Shown here: positions 6,021 through 11,840 of the stretch, one piece after another | Layout of the letters: each line of letters begins with the position of its first letter | Position numbering within the stretch: position 1 is the first letter of the stretch | NCBI GenBank assembly: GCA_017446125.1 | Contig: JAFSRL010000234.1 | Location: 1 to 11,840, forward strand | Length of the DNA: 11,840 nt | Source: Lachnospiraceae bacterium | GTDB lineage: Bacteria; Bacillota; Clostridia; Lachnospirales; Lachnospiraceae | Direction: 5' to 3' | Notes under the pieces: generated by a model | Databases searched by the model: none | Seen by the model: only the letters and a program-made list of their open reading frames with translations | Told to the model about the DNA's origin: nothing | Translations under genes and position numbers: made by a program

Positions 6021-6587
6021 TTACGCGCCTTCGCCTAAGGGCTTTCTGCGCAAAAAGATATGTTTATTGTTCTTGTATTCCTTTTCTCTGGTGATCTCAT
6101 AGCCCAAATCTTCGGCGAACGAAAAGTCTTCCGAAAGCGGTGCTTCCGCAATGATCATCGTATACGGTGTGATATAGGGCTGCGATAAAAGCGCCTGCAA
6201 AACGCGTTCGTATTGCGCATTCTCGTACGGCGGATCCAAAAACACAATGTCCGCCTCCTCTTCCCGGATTGCGCTCAATGCCATCACGGCATCCTGCTTC
6301 AAGACCTTTGCCTTGGGTTCAAGGTGTGTCGTGTGCAGGTTCTCCAAGAGACAGTTGTACGCCTCCTGCGCGTTTTCGACAAAATAGCAGCGTCTTGCGC
6401 CGCGGGAAAGCGCCTCAATCCCGATGCCGCCCGAGCCGCAAAACAAATCAATGAAGATGGCGCCCGGCACATCATTTTGCAGGATGTTGAAGAGGGTCTC
6501 CTTGATCCTGTCCTGTGTCGGTCTCGTATCGTTGCCCTTGGGCGTTTTCAATAAAAGGCGCCTTGCGCTGCCCGCAATCACTCTCAC
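6021..6587 (-). CDS. rsmD: 16S rRNA (guanine966-N2)-methyltransferase
   Basis: RsmD methylates N2 of G966 in 16S rRNA during 30S assembly, using S-adenosylmethionine. The 188-residue product has the family start MRVIAGSARRLLLKTPKG, TRPTQDRIKETLFNIL at 21-36, the SAM-binding motif IDLFCGSGGIGIEALSRGA at 46-64, and the catalytic DPPY at 118-121 (strand DIVFLDPPY). The start codon is GTG at 6587, overlapping the parC stop as GTGA, a 4-bp overlap that implies translational coupling. No strong Shine-Dalgarno sequence is seen before it (AAGCTGAA), consistent with re-initiation by ribosomes that have finished parC. The GTG at codon 3 is a less likely alternative because it would remove the conserved Met-Arg start. 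Confidence 0.95.
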   Translation of the reverse strand: MRVIAGSARRLLLKTPKGNDTRPTQDRIKETLFNILQNDVPGAIFIDLFCGSGGIGIEALSRGARRCYFVENAQEAYNCLLENLHTTHLEPKAKVLKQDAVMALSAIREEEADIVFLDPPYENAQYERVLQALLSQPYITPYTMIIAEAPLSEDFSFAEDLGYEITREKEYKNNKHIFLRRKPLGEGA

Positions 6588-8815
6588 TTCAGCTTGCTTC
6601 CCTTTCCGTCACGGTTCGAAATCTTCACCTTCGACAGATCAACCTGCCTATCGCCGCGCGCAACCTTGAAGGGGGTGACCTCCGTCATCAGGTAAGCTGC
6701 CTCAACCGCGTCACCCTTTCCAAGCTTCATGCCGCGGACTCCCACAGCCGTTTTCTTTTTCTCCGGAATCGTCTCCACGGGGAACCTTAGCGCCATCCCT
6801 TCCTTCGTCACAAGGGCAACGGTCTGCTCGCCGTGCAGAACGGACACATAGACGACCTCGTCATCGTCTAAGAGCTTCGTCGCCGCGACGGTCCGCTTCA
6901 TCACGTCAAACTCGCCGCCGTCGACCACCTTAATCATCGACTGCGCGGTGACAAAGACCATGCGGTAGAGGTTTAACTCCGACTGCGAGGTCGCAAGCAC
7001 AATCCGCTCCTTCGTAGAATTGAAGTTGGAGACATTGTCGATGGGTATGCCCTTGTCACGCAGCTTTCCCTGCGGCAAGTCCTGTGCTTTTAAGGTGTGC
7101 AGCTCGCCCGTATCCGTGAAGATACAAATCTTACCCGTGTTCTTAATCACAAAATGATAGCGGAAGTCATTGATGACCGCCTCCATGTTCTTTTCGTAGG
7201 TCGTTACGTCAATCGTCTTGGCGTAGCCGAAGCGGTCCATGATGAACGCGACATCCATCTCCTCCGGCGCCTTGACCTCAAAGACAGCTTCTTCCTTGTT
7301 GTCAATTTCCGTGCGGCGCTTCACCGCATAGAGCTTTTTGATTTCCTTCAACTCGTTTTCAATCACGGCAGCCATCGAGGACTTCTCTTCCAAAATGTCC
7401 TCGTAACGGTAGATGTTCGCGACGGTCTGCTCATGCTCCTTTACAAGCGCTTCAAGCTCCAACCCGATCAGTTTATACAGACGCATCTCAAGAATCGCGT
7501 CCGCCTGGCGCTCCGTAAACATGAGCTGCGCCGCCATCGCCTTCGAGGCGTTTGACTTAAACTTGATGCCCTTCGTCTCGCCGTGAACAAGGCAGTTTTT
7601 TGCCATGGCGCGGTCGGTGGAACCGCGTAAGATTTCAATAATCAAATCGATGACGTTGGTCGCCTTGATGAGACCTTCCTGGACCTCCTTGCGTTCCTGC
7701 TCCTTGCGCAGAAGCGTCGTGTACTTTCTGGTCGCGACCTCAAACTGAAAATCAATCGACGCCTGCAGGATGTCCTTCAAGCTCATCGTCTCGGGACGTC
7801 CCTTGTCGATGGCAAGCATGTTGACACCGAAGGTGTCCTCTAACTTCGTCTTCTTATAAAGAAGGTTCGTGAAGTTCTCGACATCCGCATCCTTTTTTAA
7901 TTCAATGACGATGCGCGTCCCTTCCTTCGAGGACTGGTTTGAGATGTCGATGACGTCATTGGTGATCTTGTTTTCCTGCAGTGTCGCGACATCACTCAAA
8001 AACTTCCCGATGCCCGCGCCAATCATCGTATAAGGAATCTCCGTCACCACCAGAAGGATGTGTCCGTTTTTCCCCTTCTCCGTCGTGACCTTGCCGCGCA
8101 GGCGGATTTTTCCGGCGCCGGTCTCATAGATGTCAAGCAAATCGTCCTTATTGATGACGATGCCGCCGGTCGGGAAGTCCGGTCCCTTGACATACTTCAT
8201 GAGCTTTTTATTCGAAATCGAAGGATCCTGCAAGAGCGCAACCTCTGCATCGATGACCTCCGCAAGATTGTGCGGCGGTGTACTCGTCGCCATACCGACC
8301 GCGATGCCCTCAGATCCGTTCACAAGGAAGTGCGGAATCTTGACCGGAAGCACACTCGGCTCCTTCTCCGTCTCATCAAAGTTCGGAACAAAGTCCACGA
8401 CATCCTTATCCAGATCCGCAAGGAAGTTTTCCTGCGCAACACGGGAGAGTCTCGCCTCCGTGTAACGCATCGCAGCCGCACCGTCTCCCTCGATGGTGCC
8501 GAAGTTGCCGTGCCCGTCCACCAAAGGAAGGCTCTTCTTGAAGTCCTGCGCCATGACAACCAGCGCATCATAAATGGAAGAATCGCCGTGCGGGTGATAC
8601 TTACCCATCGTATCACCGACAATACGGGCGCTCTTTCGATACGGTCTGTCATAGCGGATGCCCAGCTCATACATATCATAGAGCGTCCTGCGCTGTACGG
8701 GCTTCAAGCCGTCCCGCACGTCAGGCAGGGCACGCGATACGATGACACTCATCGCATAGTCGATGTAGGATTTCTGCATCACGTCGCTGTATTCAACACG
8801 AATAACGTCGTTCAT
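6584..8815 (-). CDS. parC: DNA topoisomerase IV subunit A (ParC-type; annotated as GyrA in some relatives)
   Basis: This is the DNA-cleaving subunit of a type IIA topoisomerase, which passes one duplex through another to unlink daughter chromosomes. The 743-residue product has YAMSVIVSRALPDVRDGLKP at 20-39, the helix GKYHPHGDSSIYDALVVMAQ at 71-90, and the catalytic Arg117-Tyr118 in AMRYTEARLS. GPDFPTGG is at 211-218, a coiled-coil gate at about 360-500 includes FTERQADAILEMRLYKLIGLE, and a beta-pinwheel C-terminal domain begins at about 520. No GyrA box (QRRGGKG) is present where it would follow the first blade (after DVTTY, 536-540), so gyrase-type DNA wrapping is unlikely and ParC is the better name. 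Ser79 and Asp83 occupy the positions where quinolone-resistance changes usually occur, and both are the ancestral, susceptible-type residues. The C-terminus is lysine-rich. parE lies 24 bp upstream. AGAGG lies about 10 bases before the ATG. Confidence 0.92.
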   Translation of the reverse strand: MNDVIRVEYSDVMQKSYIDYAMSVIVSRALPDVRDGLKPVQRRTLYDMYELGIRYDRPYRKSARIVGDTMGKYHPHGDSSIYDALVVMAQDFKKSLPLVDGHGNFGTIEGDGAAAMRYTEARLSRVAQENFLADLDKDVVDFVPNFDETEKEPSVLPVKIPHFLVNGSEGIAVGMATSTPPHNLAEVIDAEVALLQDPSISNKKLMKYVKGPDFPTGGIVINKDDLLDIYETGAGKIRLRGKVTTEKGKNGHILLVVTEIPYTMIGAGIGKFLSDVATLQENKITNDVIDISNQSSKEGTRIVIELKKDADVENFTNLLYKKTKLEDTFGVNMLAIDKGRPETMSLKDILQASIDFQFEVATRKYTTLLRKEQERKEVQEGLIKATNVIDLIIEILRGSTDRAMAKNCLVHGETKGIKFKSNASKAMAAQLMFTERQADAILEMRLYKLIGLELEALVKEHEQTVANIYRYEDILEEKSSMAAVIENELKEIKKLYAVKRRTEIDNKEEAVFEVKAPEEMDVAFIMDRFGYAKTIDVTTYEKNMEAVINDFRYHFVIKNTGKICIFTDTGELHTLKAQDLPQGKLRDKGIPIDNVSNFNSTKERIVLATSQSELNLYRMVFVTAQSMIKVVDGGEFDVMKRTVAATKLLDDDEVVYVSVLHGEQTVALVTKEGMALRFPVETIPEKKKTAVGVRGMKLGKGDAVEAAYLMTEVTPFKVARGDRQVDLSKVKISNRDGKGSKLK

Positions 8816-8839
8816 TATCTAAAAACCTCTTTCTAAAAC

Positions 8840-10765
8840 TTACGTATCGATTTCCGCTTCCGTCGCAAACTCATGAATAAACGCGCGGCGCGGCGGCACG
8901 TCCGTCCCCATCAGAAGCTCCGTCATCGCACTCGCCTGTCTCGCATCCTCAATCGCAACGGACTTCAACATTCTGGCATTCGGGTCAAGCGTCGTTTCCC
9001 AGAGCTGCTCCGCGTCCATCTCACCAAGACCCTTATAACGCTGCAGGGTGAAGGAAGACCCGTCATGCTTCTTGCGATAGGCGGCAAGCGCCTTGTCGTC
9101 ATAGAGGTATTCCTCCTTGCCCTTCTTCGGAATTGCCTTATACAACGGCGGCATCGCGATATAGACATGCCCCTGCAAAATAAGCTCCGGCATGAAGCGG
9201 TAAAAGAGCGTCAGCAGCAGCGTCGCAATGTGCGCACCGTCCACGTCCGCATCCGCCATAATAATAATCTTGTCGTACTTTAACTTCGAAATATCAAAGT
9301 CATTTCCATAGCCCTCGGAAAAGCCGCAGCCGAAGGCGTTGATCATCGCCTTGATTTCCTGATTCGCAAGCACCTTATCCATCGATGCCTTCTCGACATT
9401 CAAAATCTTTCCGCGAATCGGAAGAATCGCCTGATACATTCTGTCACGCGCCATCTTTGCGCTGCCGCCTGCGGAATCACCCTCGACGATGAAAATCTCA
9501 CACTTCTCCGCTTCCTTCGAAATGCAGTTTGCAAGCTTGCCGTTTGAGTCAAACGAATACTTCTGCTTCGAGAGCAGATTGGTCTTCGCTTTTTCTTCCG
9601 ACTTCCGGATTTTCGCGCTCTTTTCGGCGCACGCGATGACGCCCTTTAAGACCTCCAGATTGCGGTCAAAGTACCGTGTGATTTCATCGCCCGTGACCTT
9701 CGAAACAATCTTCGCAGCGTCCTGGTTATCCAGCTTGGTCTTTGTCTGTCCTTCGAACCTGGGATCGGGATGCTTTAAGGACACCACGGCGGTCATACCG
9801 TTACGCACATCAGCGCCCGTGAAGTTCGCGTCCTTGTCCTTTAAGATGTTAAGCTCGCGTGCGTAGTTGTTGATCACGTTCGTGAACATCGATTTAAAGC
9901 CCGTGATGTGCGTGCCGCCCTCCGCATTGTAAATGCAGTTACAAAAACCAAGGATGTCTTCCTTAAACTCGTTCACATACTGGAAGGCAATCTCGACCTC
10001 GATGTTATCCGCACCTCCCTTGAAATACACAACGTCATGCACAGGCTGCGAGGACTTATTCATCTCCTTGACGAAACCAATCAATCCGTCCGGCTCATGG
10101 AACTTAATCTTCTCCTCGGTGCCCTTGCGTTTGTCCTCATACAGAATCGTGAGGTTCGGATTCAGATAACAGGTCTCGTGCAGGCGGCTCTTGATGTCGT
10201 CCTCCTTGAACCTGGTCTTGTCGAAAATGGTGTCGTCCGGCGTAAAGTTTACCCACGTGCCGGAGTTCTTCGCCTTGCCCACAACCGGTAACAATCCCTT
10301 GACGAGCTTGGTCGTGGGCACACCGCGCTCATAGGTGTCCTCGTAAACATTGCCGTCCTTGCGCACGCGCACCGTCATCTGCTTCGCGAGCGCATTGACA
10401 ACACTCGAACCCACACCGTGCAAACCGCCGGAGGTCTTGTACACCGTATTGTCAAACTTTCCGCCGGCATGCAGCGTCGTAAAGACCACACGCTCCGCAC
10501 TCACGCCCATCTCATGCATCTCGACGGGAATGCCGCGCCCGTTGTCGTCAATCGTCGCGCTGCCGTCTTCCTCAAGCGTCACGCGCACCTCGGTGCAAAA
10601 GCCCGCAAGATGCTCGTCGACCGCATTGTCAACGATCTCATAAATCAAATGATTCAAACCGCGCGTGGAAACACTCCCGATGTACATACCGGGACGCATT
10701 CTGACCGCCTCGAGTCCCTCTAAAACAGTGATACTCGAAGCATTATACTCCTGATTCTGTGCCAT
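8840..10765 (-). CDS. parE: DNA topoisomerase IV subunit B (ParE-type ATPase; GyrB-like)
   Basis: This is the ATPase subunit of the same enzyme as the downstream ParC. The 641-residue product carries the GHKL ATPase fold: EIVDNAVDEHLAG at 43-55 (catalytic Glu43, Mg-binding Asn47), DDNGRGIP at 73-80, and the ATP lid GGLHGVGSSVVNALA at 113-127. Next come the transducer segment with FEGQTKTKLDN at 337-347, then the Toprim domain with IVEGDSAGGSAK at 426-437 (Glu428) and MADADVDGAHI at 503-513 (Asp505, 507, 509). It ends in the family signature LQRYKGLGEMDAEQLWETT at 574-592 and a C-terminal MGTDVPPRRAFI. Length fits both GyrB and ParE; the partner's missing GyrA box decides for ParE. A clostridial type is suggested by TKTKLDN and by the NAFGCGFSEGYGNDFDISKLKYDK segment spread over 476-499. 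CAGGAG lies 4 bases before the ATG. No clear promoter is visible in the 53-bp gap to degV. Confidence 0.92.
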   Translation of the reverse strand: MAQNQEYNASSITVLEGLEAVRMRPGMYIGSVSTRGLNHLIYEIVDNAVDEHLAGFCTEVRVTLEEDGSATIDDNGRGIPVEMHEMGVSAERVVFTTLHAGGKFDNTVYKTSGGLHGVGSSVVNALAKQMTVRVRKDGNVYEDTYERGVPTTKLVKGLLPVVGKAKNSGTWVNFTPDDTIFDKTRFKEDDIKSRLHETCYLNPNLTILYEDKRKGTEEKIKFHEPDGLIGFVKEMNKSSQPVHDVVYFKGGADNIEVEIAFQYVNEFKEDILGFCNCIYNAEGGTHITGFKSMFTNVINNYARELNILKDKDANFTGADVRNGMTAVVSLKHPDPRFEGQTKTKLDNQDAAKIVSKVTGDEITRYFDRNLEVLKGVIACAEKSAKIRKSEEKAKTNLLSKQKYSFDSNGKLANCISKEAEKCEIFIVEGDSAGGSAKMARDRMYQAILPIRGKILNVEKASMDKVLANQEIKAMINAFGCGFSEGYGNDFDISKLKYDKIIIMADADVDGAHIATLLLTLFYRFMPELILQGHVYIAMPPLYKAIPKKGKEEYLYDDKALAAYRKKHDGSSFTLQRYKGLGEMDAEQLWETTLDPNARMLKSVAIEDARQASAMTELLMGTDVPPRRAFIHEFATEAEIDT

Positions 10766-10791
10766 AAAACTCCTGATTCCTTACGTCTTAT

Positions 10792-10811
10792 TTTTCCGGC
10801 GAAGCCGAAAA
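10792..10811 (-). other. Small hairpin between degV and parE
   Basis: In the minus-strand transcript TTTTCGGC and GCCGGAAAA form an 8-bp stem with one G-U pair around a TTC loop. It lies in the 53-bp gap between the degV stop and the parE start. No U-run follows the stem, so it is not a standard terminator. It could be a processing or stability element, or chance. The parE Shine-Dalgarno is 20 bases further on and outside the stem. Confidence 0.35.
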
Positions 10812-10818
10812 CAAATAA

Positions 10819-11685
10819 CTACCTCGCTAACTGCTCTGTCACAGTCGCAGCAATTGCCCCGGGGCCGATATGACAGGCAACCGAAAGCGACAAAGGATCC
10901 ATGTGAACGTGATGCCCCGGGAAGTGCGCTTCGATTTCCTTCTTCCATTCCGCAGCGCCCGCCGTATCATAAGTATAGGCAGCGGCAATCTCGAAGTTTC
11001 CCTTCTCCATGCCGCCAAACCGCGTCTCGATATCATCCGCGATTGCGGCAAGAATGATTTTCTTTGCCTGCGTAACGGTCCGCGCCCGCGCAAAGGCATC
11101 CAGCCGCTCGCCCTGAATCTGTAACACCGGCTTGATGTGCAAAAGCGTACCGATTGCCGCCACCGCGGGGGTGAGCCTGCCACCCTTCTTTAAATAATGC
11201 AGGGTATCGACCATGATGTAGATGCTCGAATGCAGTCCGTGAATCTCCAACTGCTCCCGGATGTCCTTCGCGTTTTTTCCTTTTTCCGCAAGCGCCATCG
11301 CATCTAAGACAGACATGCGCTGCGTGACGGAAATACGCTGGTTGTCGACGACCTCCACACGTCCGTCAAAATCCTCCGCCAGCACCCTTGCCGCCTGCAT
11401 CGAGCCCGACAGCCCCGACGACATCGGAATATAAACGATTTCGTCATACGTTTTCAGGACCTCGTTCCAAAGATCAAGGAGCGTACCCGGCGCCGGCATC
11501 GTCGTCTTGACATCCGCCCCGTCGGAAAGCTTTTCGTAAAATTCCTCCTGCGTTAAGTTGATGTCCTCGAGATAATCCGTCCCGTTGATTGTAAACGGCA
11601 TGGGCACGACATGGATGCCCAAACGTGCCGCCTCCGCCTGATTAATCCCGCTGTTCGAATCTGTGATAACCGCAACGTTTGGCAT
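10819..11685 (-). CDS. DegV family protein (fatty-acid binding)
   Basis: DegV/FakB-like proteins bind a fatty acid; FakB members present it to the kinase FakA to make acyl phosphate for phospholipid synthesis. The 288-residue product has the N-terminal VAVITDSNSGI at 4-14, KTTMPAPGT at 60-68 (the place of the usual TSQPSP motif), and YIPMSSGLSGSMQAA at 85-99. It also has MVDTLHYLKKGGRLTPA at 158-174, LLHIKPVLQI at 181-190, and HIGPGAIA at 272-279. All are family hallmarks, and the length is typical. Whether it is a working FakB cannot be decided, because no fakA is in the window and many Firmicutes carry several DegV paralogues. The ATG at 11685 has GGGAGAG about 8 bases upstream. The gene has a candidate promoter and a 12-bp palindrome before it, so it may head a transcript that reads on into parE. 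Confidence 0.93.
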   Translation of the reverse strand: MPNVAVITDSNSGINQAEAARLGIHVVPMPFTINGTDYLEDINLTQEEFYEKLSDGADVKTTMPAPGTLLDLWNEVLKTYDEIVYIPMSSGLSGSMQAARVLAEDFDGRVEVVDNQRISVTQRMSVLDAMALAEKGKNAKDIREQLEIHGLHSSIYIMVDTLHYLKKGGRLTPAVAAIGTLLHIKPVLQIQGERLDAFARARTVTQAKKIILAAIADDIETRFGGMEKGNFEIAAAYTYDTAGAAEWKKEIEAHFPGHHVHMDPLSLSVACHIGPGAIAATVTEQLAR

Positions 11686-11702
11686 AAACTTCTCTCCCTA
11701 CC

Positions 11703-11714
11703 ACAACATGTTGT
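11703..11714. promoter_or_regulatory. Operator-like 12-bp palindrome before degV
   Basis: ACAACATGTTGT is a perfect 12-bp palindrome. It lies about 17 bases upstream of the degV start codon, just past the expected transcription start of the candidate promoter at 11732-11760, where a bound repressor would block initiation or early elongation. No matching regulator is in the window, and the RNA could instead form a hairpin near the ribosome binding site. Confidence 0.4.
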
Positions 11715-11731
11715 AGAAAACTCCAAGTATT

Positions 11732-11760
11732 ATCCTACTTGATAAATGGTAATTCGTCAA
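11732..11760 (-). promoter_or_regulatory. Candidate promoter for degV
   Basis: On the minus strand, TTGACG (11760-11755, 5 of 6 consensus) is followed by 17 bases and TAGGAT (11737-11732, 4 of 6). The expected start near 11725 leaves a leader of about 40 nt containing the 12-bp palindrome and the ribosome binding site. The -10 box is only moderate; GATAAT at slightly longer spacing is an alternative. Confidence 0.5.
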
Positions 11761-11780
11761 GGAACATTCGTTTCAAATAA

Positions 11781-11840
11781 TGAGTCAGGGGGACGGGTAC
11801 AGTGACTCACTTTTTTAAAACAAAGTGAGTCACTGTACCC
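11781..11840. repeat. Palindromic REP-like element with perfect 19-bp inverted repeat (reaches window edge)
   Basis: GGGTACAGTGACTCACTTT (11795-11813) is matched exactly, as reverse complement, by 11822-11840 across an 8-base AT-rich loop. The left arm is preceded by TGAGTCAGGGGGAC (11781-11794), whose TGAGTCA can pair with TGACTCA at 11803-11809. The heptamer therefore occurs three times in alternating orientation (11781-11787, 11803-11809, 11826-11832), allowing two mutually exclusive hairpins. No U-run is seen on the left-hand side, so a terminator for minus-strand transcription is not supported. The layout resembles the extragenic palindromes mobilised by REP-associated IS200-like (RAYT) transposases, or the end of an insertion element. 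No such gene is in the window, so the class is inferred. Confidence 0.75.

Noticed and set aside
8060..8836. Long open frame (258 codons) on the plus strand
   Set aside because: It lies wholly antisense to parC, has no recognisable motifs, and its protein is Arg/His-rich as expected from the complement of a GC-rich coding gene.
10766..10818. Intrinsic terminator between degV and parE
   Set aside because: The hairpin at 10792-10811 is real but is followed by AATAAG on the transcribed strand, not a U-run, and the GC stem is only four pairs.

Overview
The window is from a low-to-moderate GC Firmicute, most likely a Lachnospiraceae-type clostridium. The evidence is the family resemblance of the proteins (RecU, the short HisG/HisZ pair, a ParE/ParC pair of the clostridial type), AGGAGG-like ribosome binding sites, consensus sigma-A promoters, and the gene order parE-parC-rsmD-coaD-coiled-coil protein-amidase. 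The placement is from memory of these families, not from a database search. All supported genes lie on the minus strand, so they are transcribed from high to low coordinates. No RNA gene, CRISPR array, insertion sequence gene or phage gene was found, and no gene-free stretch exceeds 300 bases.

Read in the direction of transcription: the upstream edge (11781-11840) holds a strongly palindromic, REP-like repeat with a perfect 19-bp inverted repeat. It is followed by a probable promoter, a 12-bp palindrome that could be an operator, and degV (11685-10819). After a 53-bp gap come the type II topoisomerase genes parE (10765-8840) and parC (8815-6584). ParC appears to lack the GyrA box, so topoisomerase IV is preferred over a second gyrase. 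parC overlaps rsmD by 4 bp (GTGA). rsmD is followed closely by coaD, a coiled-coil protein gene, a secreted zinc amidase gene and a two-helix membrane protein gene of unknown function. The gaps are 3 to 24 bp and no convincing terminator interrupts this run, so parE through the membrane protein gene (about 7.6 kb) is probably one operon or a set of overlapping transcripts.

An AT-richer block follows (about 1900-3090). It carries an RluA-family pseudouridine synthase gene and a 177-bp non-coding stretch with a candidate promoter for recU (1879-1346). Beyond recU is a perfect consensus promoter (TTGACA, 17-bp spacer, TATAAT) for hisZ (1260-148) and hisG (137 onward, cut by the window edge). These two encode the regulatory and catalytic subunits of the hetero-octameric ATP phosphoribosyltransferase that starts histidine synthesis.

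Most of this is conserved housekeeping: DNA topology, rRNA modification, coenzyme A and histidine synthesis, recombination and wall turnover. I do not see a clearly new biological system. The items most worth a second look are the palindromic element at the right edge, the possible REP-like hairpin inside the 3' end of the membrane protein gene, the operator-like palindrome before degV, and the two uncharacterised proteins between coaD and the pseudouridine synthase gene.
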